Source: Persicaria tinctoria
Lineage: Eukaryota > Streptophyta > Magnoliopsida > Caryophyllales > Polygonaceae
Direction of reading: 5' to 3'
Length of the DNA stretch: 64,000 nt
NCBI GenBank assembly: GCA_037127255.1
Contig: JBANSL010000017.1
Coordinates: 46,943,745 to 47,007,744, forward strand
The notes beneath the pieces were generated by a model. The model was not told the origin of the DNA and did no database searches. It saw nothing but the letters and a program-made list of their open reading frames with translations. Below are positions 12,019 through 22,931 of this stretch, piece by piece (position 1 is the stretch's first letter; each line of letters begins with the position of its first letter). A program made the position numbers and the translations under genes.

Positions 12019-12963
12019 TTCTGGATATACATAATAAATATCGAATCTTTTACCTCAAACCTGCATGGCTATCGTCGGGCTCACCCCGACCCTAGAATTT
12101 GGTGGACTACTCACTGATCGCCATAGAAACCATGATCGATAAAAGGAAATAACTTTGCATTAACCTAAATTCTCGACCTTTACAATCATGGCACTCCAAC
12201 TTTCGCAAAAGCGCCAAAACCCTAAATGCCTTAAACAACTAAACTCTCTACTTGCTATTGGAATGTCTCTCCGAAATTGAATGAATAGAAATTAGCCCCA
12301 AGGGCTTTATTTATACGGCTTAATCCTAGCTATTCTAGGAAAGCAAGTTTTATCTATTCCTAAATATATAATTCTTGATAAATAAAACATAAATATCTAA
12401 ATTTCCATGTGGTAACATAAGTCTTCTCCATGTTGATAGATCTTTGATAAAATTGGATATACTCATCTTTGCTTCGTGCCCAAGTAGTCCACTCGTCCTC
12501 GGATTGGCCCACTCGATCTCGTCCCAACAAAAGTGTAGTCGAAGTCGACCAGAGTAATCGACGTTGAGTAGAATTATGATCGATCTCGGCTATCTTCAAG
12601 GCATCTCGAGTATTCTCTCTTCGTCGGACTCGAGTAAGGTTCAACTTTGGTCGACGTCGAGTAAAGTACTCGACGTCGAGTACCGGTCAAGCTCGAGTGT
12701 CTTGCATCTTCATTCCTTCGTTGATTTTGCTCCTAGATGTAGTCGACGTCGAGTAAGTGTACCTGATGTCGAGTACTTTCTGGCATTCATCTCCTCCTTT
12801 TGGTTTCGTTTCGGAATAGCTCTAAATTCTGCAAAATCAAACCAAAACTCGTGTAGACCTCTATTTCTGGCAAATAAGCTTATACTACACAAATTCAAAA
12901 TATTCCCAAACCAAAATATGCAAAGTACTCAGAATAAGGAGCAAAAATATGCCTAAAAACATG
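12019..12963 (-). repeat. Element B LTR, upper copy
   Basis: Homologous in inverted orientation to the solo LTR: 12963-12780 matches the start of U3, a TATA box lies at 12315-12308, and 12170-12040 matches the GC-rich U5 segment at 2130-2260. It breaks off at 12018/12019, where a second partial copy begins. About the first 20 bases of the family LTR are missing next to the LINE. Confidence 0.75.
12308..12315 (-). promoter_or_regulatory. TATA box, upper LTR copy
   Basis: Minus strand TATAAATA followed by AAGCCCTTGGGGC, matching the solo-LTR promoter core at 1968. Presumed LTR promoter. Confidence 0.5.
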
Positions 12964-12979
12964 GTTACTTTAGTGGACA

Positions 12980-13850
12980 TCATATGCTCTAGAATATGTG
13001 AAGGATTCACTAGCCTGGCGCACACGGACAATGGCAAGTTTTCTGTCAGCTCGGCCTACGACATGATTTAGGGCAACAGGGACACTTGTTCGGTGGATCC
13101 ACATGTGTATAAGGCAAACTGGAAGCTTATGGTTCAAGAACGCGTAAGATACTTTGCCTGGAGATGTGTAAAGGAGCGGTTCTCACCAACTCGGAGTGGA
13201 TGCGAAGACACATTACCACTTCCCCGGTGTGTGGGTACCCCTGTTCTAAAAGGCGCTAGGCGGCCGCTAGGCGGCAGGTGGACGCCTAGCGCCTAGGCGG
13301 ACTTAGAACAAACTTGATTATTTCCTTATATTTTAACGAATAACACTTGTCAATAATTCATATAATGTAATAATAATCCATAATATCACTCATAAACCCA
13401 AATTTGCAGTGCTTAACTAACACTAAAGTAAATAAACGCAAAAGTACAAGTCTGAGTAACAACTCTAAACCTTTTAAAATCCAAAACTATAAGTTTGACT
13501 AAAAAGAAAATGCATCCCGACTTTGGGGATAAAAAAACCCTAAGTCAACTAATCATATGCTTAAAAGCTCAAATTGAATAATCGTTGGACTAGACGGCGC
13601 CTAGGCGGGGCCAGGCAGGGTCTAGGCGACGCCTAGGCGGTTCCTAGACGAAATTCCGCCTAGAGGACCGTCTAGGCTTAAAAATTCCTAGGTCCCATCC
13701 CGCCTAGCACCTAGGCGGCGCCCAGGCGGCGCCTAGGCGCGATTTTTAGAACACTGGTGGGTACTGTCAAAGTCAAGAGGAAACACTACTGCATCTTCTT
13801 AAAGATTGCAACAAAGCTCAAAAGGTCTAGAACAGCCTCAATGCGGACAT
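12980..13850 (+). pseudogene. LINE zf-RVT domain, split by a MITE
   Basis: Encodes the reverse-transcriptase zinc-binding domain typical of plant L1 ORF2 just before RNase H. Visible are DNGKFSVSSAYDM, a stop, then ANWKLMVQERVRYFAWRC. Coding resumes after the MITE with a leucine-rich EETLLHLLKDC-like stretch. At least one in-frame stop (about 13070) makes it non-functional. Confidence 0.75.
13239..13756. mobile_element. hAT-like MITE rich in GCCTAGGCG palindromes
   Basis: 518 bp. Ends CCCTGTTCTAAAA and (inverted) CAGTGTTCTAAAAA, flanked by an exact 8-bp duplication GTGGGTAC (13231-13238 and 13757-13764), the target size of hAT elements. Both ends are packed with overlapping copies of GCGCCTAGGCG-type palindromes (13251-13300 and 13595-13740) around an AT-rich core without coding capacity. 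It splits the LINE zinc-binding domain. Confidence 0.85.
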
Positions 13851-13929
13851 ATAGGAAAACTCCTTCTTCACCGCCACCTTCCCTCCTTGGATAAGAGGTA
13901 ACATCCTTAACTCCCACTCTACTAGTTAC

Positions 13930-14580
13930 AATATTGCTTGAAGAGATGTGTTTGCAGAGGCTATTTGGTGGATATGGAAATGGTGTAATGCGCGAGTGTT
14001 CAACAATCAAGCTTGGAACAGATGCAAGAAATCTTTCATCATATTGCAAGTGGAGGAATATAAAAGGAGTTGGCGCAAACAATGCAAGTCCAATAACATG
14101 GGGAGCAGGAAAGAGGCAAGGATCTTGTGGGAAAAGTCGTCGGATGGATAAGATCAACACTGATGGAAATGTGAGGGAAGATTGCCGCGCCACTGCCACT
14201 GGTGTTATTTGAAACAATGTTGGTAAGTGTCGTTGTGGATTTGTCATGAACATCTGAGTTTGTGCAGTCCTCAAAGCGGAACTTTGGGGTGTGGTACAAG
14301 GTCTGATGATCGTCTAGGATGGTGGTTATAGGAATATTATTTTGGAAACAGATTCACAGCTTATAACGACCATGTTAGGAAAGAAACTTCCACGAGGCCA
14401 CCCACTAGCTAGTCTTGTCAGTAAGTGTCAAGGTTGGTTGAAAAGAGGCTGAAATATCCAGTTTCGACATCTGTTCCACGAAGCGAATTAGGTAGCGGAT
14501 TATCTAGTTAGCTAAGCATATAACTATAACACTGGAGTGTCTGTATTGCTTGACCCGCCTAATGGTGTGATTTCTATTTT
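13930..14580 (+). pseudogene. LINE RNase H-like (RVT_3) domain
   Basis: Across frames broken by stops it shows the TDGN start (about 14160), ETDS near 14350 and an HxANxVAD-like segment near 14480, the usual order of catalytic motifs in plant LINE RNase H domains. The upstream part (13930-14130) has the WWIWKWCNARVFNN type linker seen before RNase H in this family. Multiple frameshifts and stops. Confidence 0.7.
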
Positions 14581-14712
14581 GCATGATGATGTTAGGGTTA
14601 GGGCTATCCCCTGTATGCTGACTACTTAGCCCATTTTTATGTTATCAATATAGCGCGTCCGAAGCACGGAGAACTCCGTTTCTCCTTTTGACAAAAAAAA
14701 AGGAATGAAAAT

Positions 14713-14775
14713 TTATAGTGAATCAAATAAAGGATTGATATATATATATATAGTGAATCAAATAAAGGATTGATG
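14713..14775 (+). repeat. 26-bp tandem duplication with TA spacer
   Basis: TATAGTGAATCAAATAAAGG and the following GATTGAT occur twice (14713 and 14749), separated by a short TA run, just right of the LINE A-tract. It may mark a target duplication or local slippage; no gene is nearby. Confidence 0.6.
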
Positions 14776-14779
14776 TATA

Positions 14780-16347
14780 TGTACTCAAATCTTAACGTGT
14801 ATCATGTGAACACATCATAACCATTGATTTAGATGTATTGAATGGCTGAGATTAATCAAGAAATTAGATTAATTTTAACAAAAAAAAATCCAAATCCCAC
14901 CCATAACTAAGCGCGTGCCTAACCCAAAATATTATCAAATCCCCATTCTTAAACTGTACAAAATTAGATAGTAGGGAGGAGGAGAGCGACGGAGATGCGA
15001 TTGTAGGTGAGGAGGAGAGCGACGCCCACAAGCGGTGAACCTTCAAATCTCTAGGCCGTCCGGTCTCCAAGGGCGGCGCCGACTAGTCGGAAGCGACGGA
15101 GATGCGGTTGTACCTTCATATCTGAACCGGACGACGTTGATATGGTGTACCTTCAAATCTTCGGTTCGGCCGGTCTCCAAGGGCACCGCCGCCTGCTCGG
15201 AGTGTTCGCTTGTGCAGCGCGACGACTTGTCCGGCTCCAAAGCAGCACCTCCTGGTACCACGTCGACCTCCCTCCTCCTCCATTCTTCGATTTGGGCGAT
15301 GGCAATTTGAAGGACGTATCGAAGGCAACGGATTGGGTTGTAATTTCATAAGTAAGTTTCGAAATTTATCGGTGTTCTAGTGTGGATAGATTCATTTGGT
15401 ATTTGGTGGTTAGGGTTTGTGGACGCTCTCAAATTAGGTTTTGTTCTTGATTTTTCGGATTTGGTTTGTTGGATTTAGGGTTTTTGGTTGTGATTTCTCG
15501 GTCAGGGTTGTTGTTTTTAATCGATTTTTTATTTGCTGAAGTTCGTTGTTTGCATTTCACAGACATAGGTTCACTATTGCTTCGGATTGTGTTGCTCATT
15601 TGGAATTCGATCTGGGTTTTTTGTGCTTAATTAAATTGGAATCTTCGAGCACAGGGATGTGTCAATTGTGTTGACATATTTTTGGATTGCAGTTTGATTA
15701 AGATGTATTGAATGTATCGATACCATCGAATAATCATATGATATAATCAAATAATTAAGTGATATCATTGAATAATTTTTAGTTATTTGTTAAAATGACA
15801 TAAGTAACGGAATCAATGAATAATCAAGCAATACAATTGAATAATCAAACGATACCATCAAATAATCAAATGATACCATCGAATAATTTTTGGTAAAAGG
15901 TTTAGGGTGTTTCAGGGTGCAAGCCGATTAGAATAATCCATTGATACTATTGCATAATCCATTGATACAATCGAATAATCTATCGATACGATCGAATAAT
16001 TCGATGATACTAGAAAAAATAACCGTCTATCATGTGGCAAGTGGATACACTCGAATAATCCATCGATACGATCGAATAACCCATTGATGGCAAGTGGATA
16101 TCATCGAATAATCCATTAATACAATCGAATAATCCTATGATACCATCGAATAATTTTTATAAAAAAATTCGGGCCCTCAAATGGTGTACACGCGCCTATC
16201 ATGTGGTAAGTGGAGTAGATTTCATGTTGGGGCCCACCACTTTCTTAATTAAAAAAATTGTAAAATTGCCTATTAATCTCAGCCACCCATTTCAACCAAT
16301 CAACCACCCTGATTTGTTCACATGATACACGTTAAGACTTGAGTACA
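14780..16347. mobile_element. Inverted-repeat element, probably MULE-like, 1.57 kb
   Basis: Left end TGTACTCAAATCTTAACGTG matches the inverse of the right end (TGTACTCAAGTCTTAACGTG) and similarity continues for about 75 bp, including TGGCTGAGATTAAT. The interior has a GC-rich exon-like block (14970-15350) followed by intron-like sequence and an ATCGAATAAT repeat tract. No target duplication is apparent, so family assignment is uncertain; long terminal repeats and exon-like cargo favour a Mutator-like element. Confidence 0.55.
15705..16160 (+). repeat. Degenerate ATCGAATAATC tandem repeat
   Basis: About 20 degenerate copies of (C)CATTGATACAATCGAATAAT and shorter forms, inside the inverted-repeat element. 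No coding potential. Confidence 0.75.
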
Positions 16348-16356
16348 CCGGAACCA

Positions 16357-16358
<2 letters not shown>

Positions 16359-16451
<93 letters not shown>
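16359..16451. repeat. (CT)n(AT)n microsatellite
   Basis: About 18 CT units followed by about 28 AT units. It ends at the start of the segment AGCTAAGGATTTGGG, which recurs after the larger microsatellite at 17174. Confidence 0.95.
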
Positions 16452-16452
<1 letters not shown>

Positions 16453-16622
16453 CTAAGGATTTGGGTGGGGCTAGTTCCTACCAGGCCACTGGGTGGGGCT
16501 AATTCCTACCAGGCCACCATCCAAGAGCATCATTGCGGATGTGAATACATAGGTATCTATCTACCCGAGCCTCTAGATTGGTGTCAGACTAGAAGAGGCG
16601 AGAGATGTAGTCAGCACATTTG
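16452..16622. repeat. Duplicated segment, left copy
   Basis: From CTAAGGATTTGGGTGGGG to TGTAGTCAGCACA, nearly identical to 17174-17316. The left copy has an extra small internal duplication of GGGTGGGGCTA...CAGGCCAC. Each copy directly follows a dinucleotide microsatellite, so the block and repeat were duplicated together. Confidence 0.8.
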
Positions 16623-16987
16623 TTATTCTTCCGAAAGCAATGCGAGAGACTAATATTTTTTTTTATTAGGAAAGAATTCGGGCGAGCAAGCTCTACTCGA
16701 CGGCATCCTTACGGATGAGGTCTAAAAGACCAAAATCGTTGTAAATATCAACATCCCAGGCAGAGTGAAAAATGTGTGCAACCTTATTAGCCACTCTATT
16801 TCCTAAACGGCGAACATGAAAGAAGGAAACTTCTTTCAAATTCGATAATAAGAGTTTAACATCTGGCAAGATCAATTCAATTTCTTCTCTCTCTCTCAGC
16901 CACTCTATTTCCTAAACGGCGAACATGAAAGAAGGAAACTTCTTTCAAATTCGATAATAAGAGTTTAACATCTGGCAAGATCAATTC

Positions 16988-17316
<329 letters not shown>

Positions 17317-18131
17317 ATCCCAGGCAGAGTGGAAAATGTGTGCAACCTTATTAGCCACTCTATTTCCCAAACGGCGAACAAGAAAGAAGGAAACTTCTTT
17401 CAAATTCGATAATAGGAGTTTAACATCTGGCAAGATCAATTCAATTTCCCAAGGACATTTAACTACTTTGTTTAAGTGGTTTATGATTATACTAGAATCA
17501 CCTTCAATGTAGATTTTGTTGATGCGGAGTTGTATAACATGTTGGATTCCCAATTTTAGAGCAAGAGCTTCCACTTTCAGGGGAGTTTGTTTACCAAGTT
17601 TTTTTATAACATATATGTATCAATCGTCCTTCCCATTCCCATATTATGGCTCCTGTAGAACTGTCATTGTTTGCAATTGTGGATCCATCAAAGTTTAATT
17701 TAAGAGTTCCCCTCGGTAGTTTAGGCCACGTAATCTTACCATGCTTATTCTTCTTCTGTGGGTGATTGGAGTTTTGTGATTGAGAGAGGGAGTCCACCTC
17801 AAGACTTCTCTCCAGTTGATATGTTTTACACCAATTCTCCTTGTGAGTTTTAATAATGCGCAACGAATTCTTTTTGTGTGGGATGGGGACCTGCCTAAAC
17901 ACGTGTTGGTCCCGAATGTACCAAGCTAAACACCAAACAAAGGCAAGTTCCACCTTAGCCGCGGAGGTGAGGTTCTTTCGAAAGAAGGAAATGATAGGCT
18001 TTATATCTCTTGATTTATTTATCATACTAAATATCGTTCAGTTTATGAGTGTGGGAAGACGAAAAAGAGAGCACACATAATGACATTCTAACAAAAGGTA
18101 AACATCATCTTCAGCCGCACAGTTGCACAAG

Positions 18132-19079
18132 CTACAATGGTACAGTGGCACCACGACTGGCAAGCCTAGAGGCAATTGGAAGTTCATCCTGGCAAACTTT
18201 CCAAAGAAATTTTTTGACCTTGGGAGGAATATCCAAATTCCATATCCAAGTATTACTATTATCTAAGTTCAAAGAGGATTGAGTTGTGATTAGTTTGTAT
18301 GCACTCGAAGTGGTGAACCATCCCGCTCTATCAGGCCACCAATATAGTCGATCCTTAAACGGAGAAACAGAAAGTGGAATATCCAAGATTTCTTTGACTA
18401 AGTCAACATGTAACATATTGTTAAGTTTTTCAATCCACCATTTACCACCCAAAATGTAATCATTAATAGTTTAATCTATGTTATTAATTTGGGGGTAATC
18501 TTCCCTTGACTGCAGAGGGGAAGTCGTAATCCAATTATCCGTCCAAAATTTATCAATGAGAGTTGTCAATTTGGCCCATCGCCAAGAGGAGTCACCTCTT
18601 TTCTTATATTTAAGGATGTTAGACGAGCGTAAGTACTTGTGTTTAATCAGAGTAACCCAAATAATATTTGCTTTAGTCAATATTTTCCATAGTAGTTTCA
18701 TTTGAAGGGCTTCATTCATCTCTTTTGATTTCCTAAGCCCTAATCCTCCACACTTTTTTTGTCTACATATCCTATCCTAGCTAATAAGTGGTCGGTGTTG
18801 AAGATCTTTGTTCCAGAAGAATATTCTGTTAATCTGATCAAGTTCTTTATGTATCGATGTGGGCAATAGAAAGTTTTGCATTATGTACAACGGTTTAGCT
18901 GATAAGTTCGTATTGATTAGGGTTGCACGACCCTGATGTGATAAAGCATTGGCACGCCATTTTCTTAATTGTTCTTTACATTTACAGTTGATGTCTTCAA
19001 AAGTGTGTTTGTTTACTCTACCATTAATGATCAGACAACCGAGATATTTTTCCAACGAGTTTTCATTTGTAATGTTCAA
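18132..19079 (-). pseudogene. LINE thumb and zf-RVT domain
   Basis: Frames 19079-18777, 18719-18471 and 18452-18132 continue the reverse-transcriptase frame without shifts. They include the EKYLGCLIINGR and WRANALSHQGRATLI segments after the polymerase and then the zinc-binding region with GWFTTSSAYKLI and PPKVKKFLWKVCQDELP. Only stops interrupt it. Confidence 0.8.
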
Positions 19080-19127
19080 GCAACTGCTAAGTTCTGAGAT
19101 TCTAGAATTCGAAATGTCTTTTTTAGC

Positions 19128-20042
19128 TTAGAAGCTTGATTTATGGTAATTAACTTTCTGTCCAGAATCTTTAGAGTATGTATCAATTATAGTTCTAACT
19201 TTCTGTCCTGCATCGACACTACCTCTTGAGAAAATGATGATGTCATCAGCAAAAGATAGGAAGGGAACCCGAGGGTCATTCCTACCAAAGGTAAATCCAA
19301 TTGGACTATTATCCATATTTGTTTCAACTGAGAGTTTCCGAGCTAGGATTTCAGCACCAAGGATAAACAAGAAAGGGGATAGAGGATCCCCTTGGTGAAA
19401 ACCTCTTGAGGGGAGGAACATGTCTGTAAGGCCGTTGTTAACTAGAACCGAGAAAGAAACAGTCGTTACACATTCTATAACCTAAGTGATGAAAGTAGGG
19501 TCGAATCCACTTTTTTCCAAACTCTATTTTGTGAAATTCCAATCAACTCTATCGTACGCTTTCTCCATGTCTAGTTTTATCGCCAACCATCCCTCCTGGC
19601 CCGAATGCAACCTGAATGAGTGAAAAATTTCATGAGCTATCAAAACATTGTCTTGAATGGCCCTGTCTGACACAAACGCACCTTGTAGAGGGTGAATTAG
19701 TTTGCCGATAATCGTTTTAATCCTTTCTGTCAAATTTTTTGATATGATTTTATATAGTGTAGAACATAAACTAATTGGACGGTGGTAATTGATAGTAGTA
19801 GGGTTGTCACGCTTTGATAGTAGTGAAATAAATGTATGGTTTATTTGTTTAAGAATTTTTCCGGAGTGGAAAAAACCCTTAACCGTTCTAATGATAGAAA
19901 CATCTACTATATCCAAATATTTCTTATAGAACTCGGCTATAATTCCATTAGGACCGGGAGATTTATTATTACCCAAACTAAACACTGTAGATTTTATTTC
20001 ATTATTAGAAGGATATCGATCGAATGATGAATTCATTTTCAA
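19128..20042 (-). pseudogene. LINE reverse transcriptase
   Basis: The frame 20042-19524 contains NNKSPGPNGIIAEFYK and the RPISLC and KLDMEKAYDRVDW motifs. After two in-frame stops, 19421-19128 carries GFHQGDPLSPFLFIL and FADDIIIF, the polymerase active-site motif. The motif order is that of non-LTR reverse transcriptases. It would copy element RNA at the nicked target; stops make it inactive. Confidence 0.88.
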
Positions 20043-20427
20043 CTGTAGTCATAGAGGGTTGGATTAGGTTAAGCATTTCACTAAGAAGTCTATCATCGAT
20101 AGACACTTTTTTTAATCTTTTTTCAAAATCTTTTTTAATTTCGTTTCTAACATTTTCCTCTCCTACTTTTAAAGTACCTTTAGCAGTAGTTATGTTGCGG
20201 ATATTTTTCCTATGTCTTCTCCCAGAGGCAACACGATGAAAATTCGATGTGTTAGAGTCAAAAAGTTTGAGATGCTTTGTTTTGACTCTTTGATTCTAGA
20301 ATGTTTTTTGAAATAGGAGTAGTTTTTCCTTTTTTTCTAAAAATGCAATTTTCCTTACTGTTGGTTCTCGGTGAGTTATTTGTTCATACTGATGATTGAA
20401 TTTTAAGCAATTCATGTTCCACCTCTT

Positions 20428-21570
20428 TCAACTGACGAAATATGTTTCTAAAGGTATACTTATTCCATTCTTTAGCCTTTTTATTAAGGATTTTTTGTTT
20501 GAAAATAAGTTGAAACATAGTAGAACCTGGGAATGTTGCTCTCCAAGATAGTTTGACGATGTTACGAAAATCCTTCCGTTAAAACCAAGTGTTCTCAAAC
20601 TAAAAGGTGGTTCTTTGAACACTGTACTACTTTCGAGAGTTATTGATATCGGACAGTGATAAGAAGATGAAAAGGCCCCATTATTATTAATCAGGTTGGG
20701 GAATTTATGAAGGATGTGGTGATGAATAAGAACTCGGTCCAATTTTTCACGAATGTTGTTCTCGTTATCAAGATTCTTTCTCTAGGTGAAGGGATTTCCT
20801 AAAGTAGAGAGATGCATGAGTGAACAATAATTTTTAAATTTAAGGAGACAAGTGAACCGGGAAGAACGAGAGTTAGCTTCTCCCAGTTTGTCCTCACTAC
20901 ATAAAATTTCATTTAGATCTCCTAATACAATGCATGGGATAGACAAGTCATTCACAATTGTTGAAAGTGATTCCCAAAACGCGTCTTTCTCATGACGGAT
21001 AGGGGGACCATACACAAATAGGAGGAGAGTCATAAACCTATCATTAACATTCTAGTATCGGAGTCCTATAATTGGTAGAAGATGAAATTCAACAGAAATA
21101 ATTTCATTTGATAGTTGATGAGTTTTCCAGAAAATAAGACCACTCGGTCGCTCAATAGCAGGCGACCATATAGCCACATCAAAGCCTACGTATTTCCAAA
21201 GTTTGTCTTTAAGAATAGTTTCAGATTTAGTTTCGGCAAGTGCCAACAATTGAATATGTTCTTTTTTGCACCAAGCATTGACTTCAATCCAAAATGTTTT
21301 TTTTCCTAATAACTCTACAGTTCCAATGACTGATTTTCATTTATAACTATCGGTGATATAAGGACGGGGGTTAAGGGTCCCTATATCAAGAAGCAATTTG
21401 ACTATAAATCTGGTTTGCGAAATTGTGAAGGGTTTTTCCAATAAGTTATTAAGACCACCTTGTTTTTCAACAAGCCCTATCAAAACTATTTTATCAGCTA
21501 TAGGCCAGCTGAGAGTATTTGTATTGTCATGGAACTTACCTTGGAGGGCTTTGATTTTTTTCCCTATCAA
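20428..21570 (-). pseudogene. LINE endonuclease domain (EEP type)
   Basis: Frame fragments 21570-21337, 21249-21052, 21033-20782 and 20742-20428 share one reading frame. Motifs: LALAETKSE (about 21250-21220, catalytic Glu region), VYGPP (about 21010) and VLGDLNEIL (about 20940), the order expected of a plant LINE apurinic-like endonuclease that nicks target DNA. Three stops divide it. Confidence 0.8.
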
Positions 21571-21870
21571 ATGATATTTTCCTGATTATTCTACAACCTA
21601 TGTATGGTGGAGAAGAAGGCAAATTTGAATCCCTCCAACATAATCTACAAAACCCTTTTCTCTCAATTATATCACAATGAAAATTCCAAGTAACAGTAGG
21701 GTTATGATGATGCTGCCTGAAACAAATGATTAAACAAAGTATAATTTGGATTGCCACAACCGAGGCAGGGCAAAAAATTTCAGTAATAGGTTTGACGAAA
21801 ATCATTTCTTCAACGGAGGAGAAAGTAGCTATAAAAGCCCAAATATCCACCGTTTGTTCACGGCCCGAAA

Positions 21871-22931
21871 ATTGGGGATAAGGGGTAAGGAGGCGTAGAC
21901 CTCAAGTACCGGGTTTTCCATCCACCAGTAGGTGGTGATTTTAGCTTACAACATAACAAAATTAGAATTCATGCATATATTTTGTTGGGAGTTTTGGGAA
22001 AGCTTGAATTTGTTTTGTTTCATGTTTCCGTTTTTAAGGATCTAGCAAGTCAATCTCATTTGGTGATCATGATTTGAGTTTCCTTGCACTTGATATAATT
22101 TTTTGTTATTTTATGCAAACCAACTGTAATTTTTTATGATAAGTTTGATATGGGATTTGATTTTGTCACTCCTCCGACCAAAGCCCACTTTGTTGGTAAG
22201 TCATTTTTGGGAGAGTGAATTTTGATTATTTTCAAGGAGGGCAACTACAAAATATTTGTCGGTAGGTTGTATGAGTGAAGTTTTGTAAAAAAAAATAAGG
22301 GACACTAACATTGAATCCTTGAAGATGTGTGAGTGAAGAAGAGATAATCACCGGTAGGTTGGTTATTCGGTGGGTGATTCATGCTATGGGAACTGTGTTG
22401 GGTTGGATGACCCTTCAAGGTATTATTTAAGCATGCAAAAAAATATGCATACCAACTGATATATATTTCCATAGGTTGGAGCATAGACAAGTGAAAATCC
22501 ACAGCATAAGAAGATGCAACTAACTACGCCCACAACACAACATATAGGCAAAGGTAGTAACAAAATACATAAACAAGCGCATATAGGCAATGGGGACGAT
22601 GATCATACCACAGAAAGAATGCAGCATGAGGTTATTCCTCTTCCTTCATTGGGGCAAGAAGCACCCCCATGATGTTGTTTTTCAACATGGGTAGTCGAGC
22701 CCTTTTGGAGGGTATGGGGTGAAAGAGGGGGAACTCCTTCCACCAATTTTTTCTTTCCTTTGTTCGTCATCACCAGTGATGCACCATAGAGAACAAAACA
22801 CATTGAGTGATTAATAATCGATCATTTTGTGATGAGCACCCAATCACACATGAAGAAGGGGAGAAAGTGAGGATCACAAGAGGGCCTGGATAGATACAAG
22901 AATACGGAGCATGAGTTCGAGAATTTTATGG
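21871..22931. other. Intergenic DNA, no supported gene
   Basis: Upstream of the LINE on its own strand. A 66-codon minus frame (22803-22603) rich in Lys and Gly might be a remnant of LINE ORF1, but I see no zinc knuckle or other motif to support that. The rest is AT-rich non-coding sequence. Confidence 0.5.

Larger units (their letters stand above)
11255..12770. repeat. TCGA-palindrome arrays in element B LTR copies
   Basis: Three clusters (11255-11410, 11794-12020, 12534-12770) of GTCGACGTCGAGTA-like units. The two larger clusters are near-duplicates of each other, including the shared stretch GGCATCTCGAGTATTCTCTC, because the LTR is partly duplicated. Confidence 0.75.
4325..12963 (-). mobile_element. 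Element B: Athila-like Ty3/gypsy retrotransposon, interrupted
   Basis: Minus strand, reading downward: a composite LTR (12963 to about 11088), gag (11075-9114), a CACTA insertion (9113-5399), protease (5398 to about 4650), then the border with element A at 4325. Gag and protease join in the same region of the polyprotein when the CACTA is discounted, so they belong to one element. Reverse transcriptase, RNase H and integrase are absent in the window and may lie beyond element A. It borders a LINE at 12963 and probably inserted into it. Several stops and frameshifts show it is inactive. Confidence 0.8.
12964..14701 (+). mobile_element. L1-type LINE, 3' part of ORF2
   Basis: Plus strand, in order: a zf-RVT domain (12980-13230, NGKFSVSSAYDM, then VQERVRYFAWRCVKERF), a hAT-like MITE insertion (13239-13756), the rest of the zinc-binding region (13765-13850), an RNase H-like domain (14140-14560) and a terminal A-tract (14692-14701). 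Reverse transcriptase and endonuclease are missing; the left side is cut by element B's LTR at 12963, so the rest may lie outside the window. Confidence 0.8.

Noticed and set aside
14780..16347. Intact gene in the GC-rich block 14970-15350
   Set aside because: Frames are short, overlap on both strands and lie between transposon ends; no recognisable protein.
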